In this document: one piece after another, positions 1 through 41,500 of the stretch
Numbering within the stretch: the first letter of the stretch is position 1
Layout: each line of letters starts with the position of its first letter
Source: Aporrectodea caliginosa
Lineage: Eukaryota; Annelida; Clitellata; Crassiclitellata; Lumbricidae
Length of the DNA: 64,000 bases
Direction of reading: 5' to 3'
Assembly (NCBI GenBank): GCA_020284085.1
Contig: JACEVL010006441.1
Span: 163,501-227,500 of the forward strand
The notes under the pieces: model-generated
What the model was told of the DNA's origin: nothing
Database searches by the model: none
What the model saw: only the letters and a program-made list of their open reading frames with translations
Position numbers and translations under genes: made by a program

Positions 1-569
1 TAAAACTGTTCTTACCATCAAAATCACTCAGTTCGTGGATGTTATCCCTAAGAGATGCTGTGCTCGGAAGCGAGTTACGAACTTTGAGATTTGTCTCACT
101 ATCAAGCAACAAAGACAAATTAAAATTATGCAGTATTTTCAGGAGGTTCTTAACATGAGCTATACCAAAGGAGGATTTAACAGCCCAGGCCAAGTTAAGA
201 AGGTAATTTATTGTACAGAATTACTCAGTAAAAATGTTTGCAAATGATTTACTGATAATATTTATAAGTCTATTATAAGTACATGTAATATTTATTTACA
301 AGCCTACCACAACTGCATAAATTAAATGTGGCATGTAGGAATACACATTTAAAAGGTTCTTGAACAACCAAGGGTGTTTGAGGTCTGAGAAAGACTGATT
401 TATCTTTGCCACTCCTAATATTTGTTCCAAAATTTTAACTTTAGCTAACATCATAATTATTTTTATTTACTGTTGTCTGTTTCAAGTATAAGTTGACTGC
501 CAATTTAATGCTACATTTAAATAAGCCAACTGTAGGACATGGCTACCCTTTGGAAAATCCCTGACTTGA
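1..569. other. No recognisable gene
   Basis: AT-rich sequence. Small open frames at 35-247 have no known motif. Nothing further seen. Confidence 0.5.
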
Positions 570-656
570 CGCAGATGTTGAATAAGCTGGTGCCCTTCGC
601 TTTGCGCTTGGCTTTCAAGTGGCGCTTTAGAAGTTTGGAATTCATGATTACGATTT
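570..656 (+). repeat. Retroposon tail, copy 1 (GATTAC family)
   Basis: Shares TGAATAAGCTGGTGCCCT, GCGCTTGGCTTTC, GGCGCTTTAGAAGTTTGGA and an ATTACGATT end with four other copies in the window. The (GATTAC)-type end suggests the 3' end of a SINE or LINE. Confidence 0.6.
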
Positions 657-1364
657 GTTATAATATTACGTAAGTCCCTATATCTGTACTGAGCTATGAA
701 ACTGTCAAGATAGGGAATGAAATGAACTAAAGGATATACTGACAGAAATATATAGAATCTTGCAAATATTTTGCTTTATATCGAGAATTAAGTAAGACTG
801 GATTAAGTGAAGGGCTGCAGATTTTCGCAGAATCAAAGAAGCCCAAATAACGAATGAATATACACGCCATTTAATTCTTTTCTTTCACCTATACATATAC
901 ACATACATCTGTTGTACAGCAAACTGAACAGTCAACTTATACTGCCAAGTTTTATACATTTCTTACATATAGCTTCTTTAATTGATATATACATTCATCT
1001 ACTTTTAGGAATACAAGTAACAACCCACCCATCAAGTTCCGCAGTTTCAATGAAACACAGATTTGTCTGTTCATTTGTTGTGAGCAGCAACAGGTCAGCC
1101 TAAACGAAAGCAAGAATATAATTCTTAGCACAAATTTATATTACTATAGTAATATTATAGTAATGTACTACTGTGAACATGTACTACTGTGAACATTATA
1201 ATGTGTTTTGTTTTGATTTTGTTTGTTTGTTTGTTTTAAATCTTGTACTGCAATGTTTTGTTATTTAGTTGTTTGGCTATGATGTAGCCCTAAAATTGTT
1301 ATTTAAGTTGAATTTTCTATAACTATATGATCATAAAAATCGTCTTGCCATCAGTAAATGTAAT

Positions 1365-1648
1365 ATGGAAAAGGGGCAACCCTGCAATAGGCATACTTGT
1401 CAGCTACTCCTTGCGAACCACGTCCAACAACTGAAGCAACGTCAACAGGCAGATTGGAAGAGGAAAGAAAGCAGCTTGCGACTCTTGAAATCTCGTTTGC
1501 AGCAAAAGATGATGTCTCTCTGCGCAGTCTGTCTGAGATCCGTGAAAAAATACTAAACGCTGAGTTCCGTGAAAAAATACTAAACGAAGCTACGATTCCT
1601 GGAAGCTTCCAAATAACAATTTTGGATGGGCCAGCACCGCTGATTTCC
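1365..1648 (+). pseudogene. Upstream piece of the same split transposase relic
   Basis: If 1649-3136 and one copy of GATTTCC are removed, the frame WKLPNNNFGWASTADF runs directly into QSLIRKLWNVMNVKS. This fits the usual ...TADFI...WWxIxNVKS region of P-type transposases. Upstream of it the frame contains a stop, and other frames carry EEERKQLATLEISFAAKDD. Two copies of TCCGTGAAAAAATACTAAAC at 1539 and 1568 suggest a small local duplication. Confidence 0.5.
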
Positions 1649-3136
1649 TGGGGAACGGACATTATCCCCCGGACATAATCCCCCGGACATAATCCTCCCG
1701 GACAAAATCCCCAAGCTAGGACATAATCCCCCCCATGGCAGGCTACGATACAATTGTATAATATTTGAAAAGTTTAGTATACTAGTCTGTCCAAAATTTT
1801 TACCAGCAGCAGCAAAATGTTGAAAATAATTGTTGGCCTAAATGGAATTTTGATTGTTTGATAAAACTATTTCTAACTAATAAAATATAAAATTGTTTCA
1901 GTAAATAGAACTGAACGATATTAACACGTCTTAACTTTAAACCTAAATGACACTAACAAGTCTTCACTTTATTTCTGAACTTCGTCGCATGAGAAGTAGA
2001 CTGTTCTATGCGCACTTTTGGTGAAACGGAGAAAATCGAAAAAAAGAAAGTTTAGTGACTTAGAATTTAGTACTGAAAACTCTTTGGTGGGACAAAATAG
2101 AGAAAGAATGTTTAGAAAACATTTATGTGGACATCGGCAATTTTAAGCAATCACGACGATTGAAGCCTCTTGCATAAGAAAACATAATTTGAAGGCAACT
2201 TTTGGAATTTGTTCAAATAGAACAAAATATTACAGAAATAGCTCTATACAATTAAATCTTATGATGATTCGTCATTACATGGAACATTATAATTATTAGC
2301 GAAATGAATTATGACTGTCGCTGTAATTATTTATAAAAGTACATTATATAATAATTCTAGAGAAAAAGCTATTTTTGTAATATCATTTTTAACTGTGATA
2401 CTTACTATCGTTGTATAGGCCCTATATGTGCATTATTTTCGAATTAGTCTCTCCATTTTGTCTCTTTATGTAATATTTTTTGATTATCCTTCTGTAACGG
2501 AACACGCTTACTATTATAATGTTCTATATGCATGTGCGAATCACAGTGTGCCGTTCAGACCACGTGACCGTAATAGAACAAGATAATCCTGAACCATGTG
2601 TATTATAATCAAGAAACATCGTGTTCTGTAATATCCACGTGATAAAATCTCTGAAATATAATTGGTTGTGGTTCACATAGAATATTATAATGCCTATCAG
2701 TGGGTAAGAATATGCAAATAGAATAAAATACTTCTGTTCTTTTCACAGCAAAGGCACCATTTCAACAAGCGCCATTTTGCACGCAGATAGAACAAATTAC
2801 CCTGAATCGGACAGTGTGTCTAACTCCAATGTAAACAAAACTGCAGATAGAACACTATAATTCTCATGCGACGACTTGACATTAACAAGTCTTAACTATC
2901 GAACTGAATGACACTAACAAGTCTTAAGTTTAGGCCTACACCTAAATGACATAGCGAATAAACAGAGGGCAATTAAGGTTTATCAATGACATGCAGAAAT
3001 AGGCTAATTGCACAGAGGGGGGATTTTGTCCGGGGGGATTATGTCCTACGCAAAATCGGGGGAATTTTGTCCGGATGGCTTTGTCCGGGGGACTATGTCC
3101 GGGGGATTATGTCCAGGGGGATAATGTCCTACGCTC
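1649..3136. mobile_element. 1488-bp inverted-repeat element inserted in the transposase relic
   Basis: The left end (1657-1736) and right end (about 3014-3131) are inverted copies built from repeats of GGACATAATCCCCC. The flanks share GATTTCC (1642-1648 and 3137-3143), a probable 7-bp target duplication. The interior is AT-rich with no coding capacity. It includes an inverted CGTCGCATGAGAA/TTCTCATGCGACG pair and several copies of AATGACACTAACAAGTCTT. It looks like a non-autonomous DNA transposon whose ends are tandem subrepeats. Confidence 0.7.
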
Positions 3137-3981
3137 GATTTCCAGTCACTAATCAGGAAGTTGTGGAATGTGATGAATGTTAAATCCCTTTTCAAAGGCT
3201 TACATAAAAGGGATATTTCAATGGACCCAGTTAGATCATCAGCTGACTGGAAGCTACAATACCTGCGCGATTTTGCTGAATTTCTTTACAGATGGGAGAG
3301 TTCAAAGTTACCAGGGTTGACAAAAGAAACGTTTCTGGCACTGCGACATACTTGCAAGTCACTTGCTGACTGCGCAAGTCATTTGCTTGATCACTTGGGA
3401 TTCAGTTATGTCTTGTTAGGGAACTTGCAGTTTGATGCCATTGAGTCTCGGTTCGGATGGTTGCATCATCTTCTATATCAGTGGTGCCATTTCAAGATCT
3501 ACTGTGAGAGCAACTAAGTAATTATTGCAAAGAATCTTTGATAAGTGAAGACAACCCAGACCATGCAGAAATTGAAGACCCAACACAGAGAGAAGCTGCA
3601 GAATTTCCTAACGGAATCAACCGAGGAGGCCTTCTGAAGCCCACTAACTTTACATTCATGTTGGCCATGCATTGTTGGCGAGTATTTGAAGAGCTACGCT
3701 GCAATGCACATCTCATGGCACAATTCCTAAACTCTTCAGCTCAACGATCACTATTCCTTAAACTGATGGATCGGGCAACATACAATGAACGGTTTATTCA
3801 TCTGTTGTTTGGAGCCGACTTATGTTCCAGTGGTCACAATTTGAAGGAACAAATCATTGGCAGATTCTTCAACTGTATGGCAAAAAACCTTGTAAAGGAT
3901 CTTACCATCAGAGCCAATCGCAAACATGAACTCGAGGCAAAGAGAAGAAAAATCGCCAAGCTGTCGAGTGCACCTCGTTGA
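3137..3981 (+). pseudogene. P-element/THAP9-like transposase, C-terminal half, decayed
   Basis: Frames in order read FQSLIRKLWNVMNVKSLFKG, then DWKLQYLRDFAEFLYRW, LTKETFLALRHTCKSLADC and YVLLGNLQFDAIESRFGW. This is the pattern of P-element-type transposases (...FGxYRQ-SGxN...). After RFGW the frame shifts and ISGAISRS follows. A second open stretch from 3538 has GGLLKPTNFTFM, CGHEL-like SSGHNL, FNCMAKNLVKDLT and KRRKIAKLSS, a C-terminal pattern of the same transposases, then TGA. At least one frameshift and the split by the element at 1649-3136 show it is dead. The family call is from remembered patterns; a profile search would settle it. Confidence 0.7.
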
Positions 3982-5190
3982 AGTCTAGCTGATATGGTCT
4001 CTGCCTACAGTGATGTCTGTGATGACATCTTCTTACACAAGACAAGTAATTTATGTGCCTAAATTTCTGTGTCACCTCTTTTTCTCTTCTGCTTTTTCTA
4101 TTCTTACTCTTGTGAGTTTACACATACATTAAAATAGGGTTTGGGCATATCTACACTTCATATGCTGTTGTTCTATGAGCCTTAGCACTTTTGAAAGGCG
4201 CTATATAAATGTCGATTTTATATTAAGGCATGCATTTTCATCATGCTTCCTAATACATTATTTAAAAGTTATAATATTATGGCCTTAGAACTGATAATTC
4301 AAGCCTTGCTCTGCAGTGTTATCATTGCTGCAGTCAGCCCCCAGCTGTTGAGGGCTGGTAAGAGTTAATCCTCCATGTATTAAGGCCTCCATGTATAGGC
4401 CTACCTAGCTTAGGCTGTAGGCCGCTGCGTGACTTGGCCTAAAATCCCGCTGCACCAACATACGCCGTGAATAAGGAGAATGGTACAAGTACGTCAGCAG
4501 TGTGTCACATACCTCACAGTACTGTTGTGTCATTGAGGTCAATTGACATTTATAATTCTCATTCCATTGTGTACATGAAGTCTCACAAAACTGCACTAAA
4601 AACAGGAGAATTCAAAACTGCAAAACTGGATAATTCAATGGCAAAGGCGAATCTCTCAATTATATTGGGATGGTAAATATTATACAGGAAACATGGGTAC
4701 TTTACTTGTATACTATTCTCTTGTTCAGTGTCACAGCTGCTGAACCAAACTAGACTTGTCCGGATGAAACAAAACTGATTATTTTTTATGGTGACATTGC
4801 ATTACCTGTCATGTTTTTGTCTCGATGAAATGAAAAAGACTATTTGTTGCTTTGCATTACTTGTCATTTTTTCTGCACAACACTTTGATAAGGTAATCGT
4901 GAAAGTAAAGAAGGCAAGAGTTAGCCTACCAGTGTTAACAAACCATAGAGCAACTTTCGCAGAAAGAATTACAAACGTCTTAAAACATTATCACAATCAA
5001 CATAGAATATTGCGCCAACAACAAAAACATTCTCAGATTCTTTTATAACCGCAAGATAAGTCATCATAACAGAAAAAGATAGCGGAGACAGAAAGGAGTA
5101 GAAATCTATTGATTGTCTTACACAGACAATAGATGTGATTGGCAAATATGGCACAACAGATGTCAATCTAAAGGAAGAGAGTCTTTTTAA
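3982..5190. other. Intergenic, no gene seen
   Basis: Contains a retroposon-like TTTTGAAAGGCGCTATATAAAT at about 4190, a motif common in SINE/LINE tails. The small frames at 4467 and 4788 have no recognisable motif. Confidence 0.4.
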
Positions 5191-5192
5191 AA

Positions 5193-5208
5193 GATCATCA
5201 TCATCATC

Positions 5209-5273
<65 letters not shown>

Positions 5274-5290
5274 CAACATCATCATCATCA
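5193..5290. repeat. (ATC)n microsatellite
   Basis: About 98 bp of ATC/TCA repeats with a few substitutions. Confidence 0.9.
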
Positions 5291-5641
5291 GTGGTGTGTC
5301 ATTGCCGGAGCATTACTATTTCCACAACTTTTGTCCTGTTCTTGGGCTCATCTCCATACTGTATGTAGCCCAACGGTTGAGTATCTGCCTACACTAAGAG
5401 CAGCTGGCCATCATCACTTTTAATGGACTCAAAATGTGAGGCATGCAACATGACTTGTAGTATCTTGAAGTTGGAGAAGGTGTCCTTGAGCTGGCCCTGA
5501 TGAAGTGCAGTTTTCGCCTCTGTTGCATTATCTGCATTATCTTCTGCCCTTTGTTAGCGGTCAAGTCTCGAGGAGGTTCTGCACTTCTGTTGCAAGCATT
5601 TATAGTCATCTGTCTTCATGTCCAGTCTGGCCAGTTTTTCT

Positions 5642-6035
5642 TTTGGATCAGTCCCAGGTGTCACAGCTTTCCTTAATGCTGTTCATGCTCACGAGTTTTT
5701 CAGGTTTGGGGGACTAAATCTAAAAAAATTTCCGGATGACCTTTTTTTTTTTTTGCTTTTACACTTAAATACTTCGGCAAAACTGCTCGAAACTATCATG
5801 TCCGTCACTAATCGAAGAACAATTAGCAGTAGTTAGTACGGATATTGTGTTTTGAGTCACAAATTTTTTTAAATTTCGTCGCACATCTCAAAGTCGGGAC
5901 ATTTGGCTGTCCCGACTAGGTCAAGTCGGGACACGGGACATTTGCCTCGAAATCGGGACTGTCCCGACAAAGTCGGGACGGGTGGCAACCCTATTTGGAT
6001 CAGTCCCAGGTGTCACAGCTTTCCTTAATGCTGTT
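5642..6035. repeat. Exact 42-bp direct repeats flanking a 310-bp segment
   Basis: The 42 bases at 5642-5683 (starting TTTGGATCAGTCCC) are repeated exactly at 5994-6035. Between them lie a T-run and a GTCGGGAC-rich palindromic stretch (5885-5990) ending GGTGGCAACCCT, which resembles the end of an inverted-repeat transposon. The matching left end was not found. Confidence 0.7.
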
Positions 6036-6111
6036 ATTCATTCCAGGTGCTCCTTGGCAGTATGCTGCATGCACGAAGTCGTCGAGGACGGTCTCCGTAT
6101 TGAAGACTCTG

Positions 6112-6177
6112 AACACTTTAATGACAAACTGCATTGGTTTCCGAGTCACTTTACTACACGCTCGTTGTTAAAGTGTT
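6112..6177. repeat. Small hairpin element, copy a
   Basis: Arms AACACTTTAA and TTAAAGTGTT enclose CTGCATTGG and CACGCTCG. One of four related hairpins, at 6112, 9541, 17800 and 34110. It lies in the predicted 3' flank of DDR. Confidence 0.65.
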
Positions 6178-6254
6178 AAAGGTAGATGGCAAGCCAGAAA
6201 TTTTATTCACTCTGACTTACTCTGAAAGTCATGCTGTTACATTACATGAGACTC

Positions 6255-6678
6255 TTTATTCAATTAAAATATGTAATTAGGGCTGCCAATTTTTAAGTTT
6301 GCCAATCCGGGATGCCCGTATAGCCACTCGATATTCCATTACCAATTTACCCTGTCCACATCGCTCTATGTAACGAATGCTGCATCAGCCTAATGTAGGA
6401 TCTACAGGCTACTGAAAATTGTCGTTAAAATTACAGTAAAATCATCAAAAGGTAAGTGGCCAATATATAAAATTAGAATCAACTTCAAGAGCAAAACGTC
6501 TATTAAATTCCAGTAACCTATCAGGCTTATGGGTGACAACAAGAACAACATTTGGTGAAGTGGATATTTACACCAAGTTCTGAGACAATTTGGGATCATT
6601 TGGGGACATGGGACGCACAAGGCCGATTACGGGACTATCCAGGCGAATCCGGAATAAGTTGGCAGCCCTGTGTTTAAT
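6255..6678 (-). promoter_or_regulatory. Candidate DDR polyadenylation signals
   Basis: On the minus strand an ATTAAA is at 6678-6673, about 185 nt past the DDR stop, and an AATAAA is at 6260-6255, about 600 nt past it. A 391-bp inverted-repeat element lies between them. Either could end the transcript; no cDNA evidence is visible. Confidence 0.35.
6279..6669. mobile_element. MITE with AGGGCTGCCAA ends
   Basis: The left end AGGGCTGCCAATTTTTAAG and the right end CTTATTCCGG..GTTGGCAGCCCT are imperfect inverted repeats. The 391 bp between carry no transposase. No clear target duplication was found. It lies in the predicted DDR 3' UTR or just beyond it. Confidence 0.65.
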
Positions 6679-6861
6679 CACTAGTCACTTGATGAGTTCA
6701 GACCACAATCAGTACACTATCACCATTTTCACAAAAAATCATCCTCATTTTGTCATCGTCATTGTAATCATAACTATCGTCATCATCACCATCACAATTC
6801 CTAATCCAAAATGAGTAACTGATATGTACACAACAATCAAAAAACCAAAACAGTTCAGCCT

Positions 6862-35749
<28,888 letters not shown>

Positions 35750-36940
35750 CCTAAAATATAAACAAGTAAACACAATATAATAATGACAATTTTTACATGC
35801 TTTTTCGTGACGTAGCCATGATCCCTCAGGTTCTGAAATATTGTCCAGAGACAAAAAAAATAACGTCTGGAATGGCTTATAAGTTATAACCAGTGTTTCC
35901 GTTAACGCCCAAACGGCCGTTGTTACGTCCATAACAAGTGTCCAAAACGTTTAAATTTCTCAGGCTATGCGTAAAATTCCAAAGAGCTACATATTAAATT
36001 CGAGGTCTGGACGTAAGTATACGTCCTCTTTTTGGACTCTGACGGAAACGCTGCTTATAACTAGTCAAGTTCTGGCCGAGCAAAACAGTCACAGAAGGCA
36101 CCGACACTGAAGTGCTGAATGGTAATTTAGAAGACGATGGAAGTGGTAGCAAGTTACTTTATGGTCTCCAGAAATTTTAGTTTCAGCGCCCCAAGTCCCT
36201 AATGAAATCCAACCCATTGCGACTGATTGGACCAACAGTCTCGAATGCAAGTGGTAGTAAATTTTAATATTGTATTGATAATACACAGTATGGTTTTCCT
36301 TTGATGTATTACAGCCAATTCTTAGTAAGTTATAACAGCTGAAAGACTGATGCAGTATATGAGATTTTAATTTTTTATTAAAAACATCAAGGGCCTCAGA
36401 CTTCTTCCTTCAATCAATCATTCAATTACATCACTTATATATTACCCTTCCATTGCATGAAGTCCAAGCCATTCAGTGGCTTATAATTGGAAGCTGCAAG
36501 GCTTATGTATGAGGGACAGTTACTTTAAATTCTCACTCACAAATTCTAGTTCTGAGTGGTGGAAACACCCCACAATTCAAAATCATAGTAATGAACATAT
36601 ATAGCCAACTCTCAGTTCAGTATCAAAAGCCATTCTTTCACAGCGCAACTGCAGCACTTACGGACATGGGTTCGCCAGAGATTGCCACAGACTGCACTAA
36701 ATATAAAATACAGCCTAATAAGGAATCACAAACCACTGAACAAGCTCAGATGCGCATGCTGCTGAAGTCATTAGGAGCTCTGGTTGTTTGTACCAGGCAT
36801 TCTTAGGAAGCAGTTACCATGGCGACACGGAAGTGCCTTCTGTCCAAAATGACTCCAATCAAATGGAGCACACAATCCCACCATATCCTGGACATGAGAT
36901 TCAATTTTATGAAAGCCTATATCTGAAGATAATATTCTAA

Positions 36941-36999
36941 CTGAAGGAGGAGGAGGAAGGGAGGTGGAGGAGGAGGAGGAGGAGGAGAAGAAGGAGGAG
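36941..36999. repeat. (GGA)n purine tract
   Basis: GGAGGA repeats with AAG variants, upstream of the first DDR coding exon. Confidence 0.8.
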
Positions 37000-37225
37000 A
37001 GGGGTATGGGAAGGTAATATCCCAGCAGCTTCCCTGACTGGCTTCCTATAATAGGTGCAGGTATAGCATCATTGTCATAGCTTGATGAAATGATGGTGAG
37101 GACTGAAATTGAATCTGGGCATGAAATACAGTCCCCCTCTGTAGCCAGGGAAAGGGTGTGGTAAATGACCCCAGACTAGACTAATTAGATCTTCCTGGGT
37201 TCTACTTTTTATCAGACTGACACTA

Positions 37226-37275
37226 CTCCTCCTCCTCCTCCTCCTCCTCCTCCTCCTCCTCCTCCTCCTCCTTCT
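37226..37275. repeat. (CTC)n pyrimidine tract
   Basis: About 16 CTC units, the mirror strand of the purine tract 230 bp away. Confidence 0.9.
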
Positions 37276-37723
37276 CACACTGCTTCGCTAAACTCTAGTC
37301 TTCAGTTCATCCATATTGAGAATCTCAACCTGGTCCTATGATTGCTCATTTTATGGTATCGGGGAAGGAGTCCGGCTCCAGTGTAAGTCAAATCTATAGC
37401 ACTGTTAGTATAGCTATCCTCACCTCCGTCTCATCTCATGCCTCCCGCTCTGCTCCTAATCCTCCTCATTTTCTGCCAAATACTTATCCTCCTCCACTCC
37501 GGTTTCTCCTCATTTCCTTCCTCTCTACCCAATCCCTTTTTAATCTGATCAGGTCCCTGAGCCGAAACCTCATACTGGCATGGACCTAATAATTACCGGA
37601 TCTGGGCAATCTCCATACCCTGCAGGGCAACCCTCTACACCCCACCCCTCCACCCACCGGGTTAACTCCCTTCCCCAGACAATCTCGGTTCCAACTAAAA
37701 CAAAGCCATCAGTTCACACCAGC

Positions 37724-37752
37724 CACGGAGATCTAGTATTTAGATCTCCGTG
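37724..37752. repeat. Perfect 12-bp hairpin
   Basis: CACGGAGATCTA and TAGATCTCCGTG around the 5-nt loop GTATT. No T-run follows on either side. Role unknown. Confidence 0.7.
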
Positions 37753-37904
37753 CACCAGTTCATTGGCGTGAGTCAAAGATATCAAACACTCTGGGTTGAA
37801 ATTTCATCCACACGATACAACAAACAACCGAACAGTGGATCCCTTGGAAAAAACGGACATAATCTGTGTTGAGTTTCTGAGCGGGAGCAACTGTTGCCTC
37901 CGGT

Positions 37905-38330
37905 GGTTGCAAGTCCGACAGGAATAATGAAATCAACTGTCATATTTTATGCCCGTTCTTGGTGTTAATTCGTCGGTAATTACGCCTAAAGGACACGGAG
38001 AGGCAGCGGCTGACAAGGCAGGCTTCTGGCGTAATGGCATCTTTAAACATTGAACATCTTAGGGCAGCAAGTCCAACAGGAGTAATGAACCTGTCATGTT
38101 TTATGCCAGTTGCTGGCTCTTCTTCCATGCTATTCTATGACAATAATTGCTTTGATGGTGCTGTGTAATAGAGCCATCAAAGGCAAGTGTCTGGAATTGT
38201 GGAATCTTTGAAGCAGTCAACAACTTATCTTCAGGCAGTAAGTCCAAGAGGAATAATGGAATAAGGTTCATATTTTCTGCAAGTTATTGATACTTCCTCT
38301 GCCTAAGAGTCCACAGAGGAGCACCATAAC
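37905..38330. repeat. Degenerate ~165-bp tandem repeat, about 2.5 copies
   Basis: GCAAGTCCGACAGGAATAAT at 37907, GCAAGTCCAACAGGAGTAAT at 38069 and GTAAGTCCAAGAGGAATAAT at 38239, each followed by TCATRTTTT.TGC. A second anchor, CTGGCGTAATGGCATCTTT / CTGGAATTGTGGAATCTTT, sits in the intervening parts. Spacings are 162 and 170 bp. Confidence 0.7.
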
Positions 38331-38399
38331 CAGATATTCAACTTAAGTTTCTGAGAGGATCTCTTTGTTCAAATAAAAAGTTGCCAAAACCCATGCAAT

Positions 38400-40050
38400 A
38401 ACTGCATAACCTTATATTTCTAACTTAAAAACTCAACAGAAAATACAACTTTAAAATCAGAATATCAGGATTCTAAACCTGGATACGTCAAATCTCAGAG
38501 GGACCATGGCTGAAAAGGCTGCCTGGATCTGCACCTTGGTTTGTAATCTTGTAATCGTCTTCAACAAAAACTTTACCCTTGTTGACAACATCACCCAGTT
38601 ATGTTGCACTACTACATGCCACTTTAACCGAACATTCAAATAGCTTTAAAATGTCTGTACTAGGCCTATCTATAGCCACTTTAACTGTACACTAAAATTG
38701 TCGACTACTGCAACTCAATTTCTACAATTATAGTTACTCTTCACAAGTGCCATTTATTCAAACAATCTAGAACAGTGTCACATGTGCAATCACCAAAATC
38801 GTCAAGCATCATGACATAAAGCCAGTCTTGAAATCCCATTATTGTTTCAAAATCTTCATTGAAACGTAGACAGCTGGACAGATTTGAATTTCCTGCAGTC
38901 AGTTAGGACAAATTGTACTTGCAGTGCATCCACTGCAAAATTGTATCTTTTTCCATAACACGCAACAAGTTCACAAGCTACTTACTATCCAATCATCCAG
39001 ATCTACTCGTTCCTTCTCAAACCTACCCCTATCTTGGCCTCCAGTTTCTACCTCTCTCAAGTTCTGCAATCAGTCCTTAACGCTGTGACAGATCTTTGAA
39101 ATGAACTATATACCAAAGGACCCTCGTCAGTTTGCTAATCCTTCATTGCCACCTGAAAATGTGAGCTCCCCTCTGCATGTTTGCCCTCTCTCATGAAGTG
39201 TTTCACTTAATGGGTGAAAACTGAACTTCTACCTATCCTGTACCTGATCATCATTGACATGCATCTACATTCATCTAAGCTAAACTCTAAAGTACATTTC
39301 TAGGAGTTTATATGGTAAGAGTGTTGAGTAACTGAGAACTGAAGTCATATGTATGTTTCACTGCTTGAAAAGGTTACAGTAACAAGTAGTCTAGACGCTA
39401 GCATGCGGACATGTCAAGCAAAAGGTGTGGGGCTTAGACCAAGACAGTAAGCTATTACAAGAGCCATCTGTCCCTTAGTGCAATTGGAATGGGAAGGTCA
39501 CTTGAGAAGGATCCATCCTTGCAAGCCAAGGCTAAGAAATGAAGTGGCTAACACTTCACATTCATGGCTGCCAGTTTGCTTGAGCTCAAAGAACCTGTCT
39601 TCTTCCATAGTCACCCTGAAATAAAAGGTGATCTCATATTGGGTATTTTCCTCTCATGGGTAGAATGGCTGTGGTAGGGGTGCAAATCTCTGCCTTGTAT
39701 AGCGGGGTGGGTGCAGGGGTGAGTCATCTTGATTAAAGTAGTACAAAGGTGGATTTTCCCACCAATAAGGCCGCCATGATGAAGAGAACCTACTGTTGAT
39801 GCTATCATTGAGATGATTTTGGGTATATTTTTAGAAATACTAATTAGAAATAATAAAATATTCTAAAGTTTCATCACTCACATAAGAAAACAAATGATAC
39901 ATTGTTTACTTGTCTCTTTCTGAACATTAACAGCATTACATGTCATCTTATAATTCTTATCCATCCTGCATACTTGCCAAAACTGCATCTCTACCATTTT
40001 CTGCACAAATCCTTCATTCCAACCTAAAAATGCTCCTTTCTAAAAATCAT
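38400..40050. other. Intergenic, no gene seen
   Basis: AT-rich, without recognisable coding frames or clear repeats. Confidence 0.4.
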
Positions 40051-40057
40051 ATATATT

Positions 40058-40091
<34 letters not shown>

Positions 40092-40153
40092 TGGCTCTCT
40101 CTCTCTGTCTCACCCTGTCTCTGTCTCTGTTGTCTGTCTGTTGTCTGTCTGTC

Positions 40154-40186
<33 letters not shown>

Positions 40187-40190
40187 GTAT
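40050..40190. repeat. (TA)n followed by (CTGT)n
   Basis: A compound microsatellite: TATATA to 40091, then CTCTCTCTGTCT and CTGT units to 40190. Confidence 0.9.
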
Positions 40191-41267
40191 GGCCCTTGGA
40201 TCTTGACTTGGAATCAAATCTCACCTTACCTGTATCTCAATTTTACTTTGACTGAGCTTCAGTGAATACGTGGGTTTCTATGACTTAGCTGTTTTGGGCA
40301 TTGTAGAAATCTAGATATTACACTAATGATTACTCTGTCAGATGTAGGCATGCTTCATACATGTACATCTGCACCTAGTTAATTGCAATATAAGGCCCAT
40401 ATAATTACTTTTTCAATCTCAGTAAGTAAGTAAACAATTAAGTAAGTATGCTCAGCCGAATGCTAAAATTCAATATGGCATAAGATAGTGTTGAATAATG
40501 ACCTTAGACAACGGCAATGCCACACGAATAATAAGATTAACAAAATTATTTCTTTCCACGTGGCCAGGGAGATGGTCAGGGACATGGATAGGGCAGGGAC
40601 AGGTAGCAGGAACATGCACAGGCGACCATGTGACCTATATAATAACATGCTTTGACACCTACGTACTTATGAATGCATCTACTGTTAATACGTATGGACG
40701 TATCTGTCAGATCGAATATTTCTGCTGCTTCAGCTGCATATATTTACTTACTTATTTTCTTCCTAATGCAAGTACTTGCTTAGGGATTTAGGGAGGAACT
40801 CATGTGGAGAAGAATGACCTCAGACGTCATATGGTTTTAAAAAATACCATCTACGTTGATTTCATAGGAAGGACCCTGTAGGCATTGAATGCATGTCGTA
40901 CAGGTTGAAAACTGATGTTAAACGATTGGTCACTGTACCAATCTCCAACTGGCTTTGGGTAATGAAATTATATTATGTAGCTGGTGACCATTATTAAGTT
41001 GAGGTCTAATATGAAACCGCATGACATTATAATATTATTTTTTGCAAGAGTAATATGTTTGAGTCCTTCAACACTTAAGAAATAATAAATGAGCTACATA
41101 ATAATTACCGATCTCAGGTGCACAAGTAAAAACCACACCTAAGCCTTAAAAAGTAGTTCATTGCTGTTAATATTTTGAAGCAGAAAAAAAGAGTGCATCA
41201 TTATTTTAGTTTAGGATAAAGTTCAAACGGCTTTAGAATCTTTCATGATATATATACTAAGTCTTCA

Positions 41268-41500
<233 letters not shown>

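Noticed and set aside
5360..5405. tRNA-like A box (GTAGCCCAACGGTTGAGTAT)
   Set aside because: No B box at the right distance.
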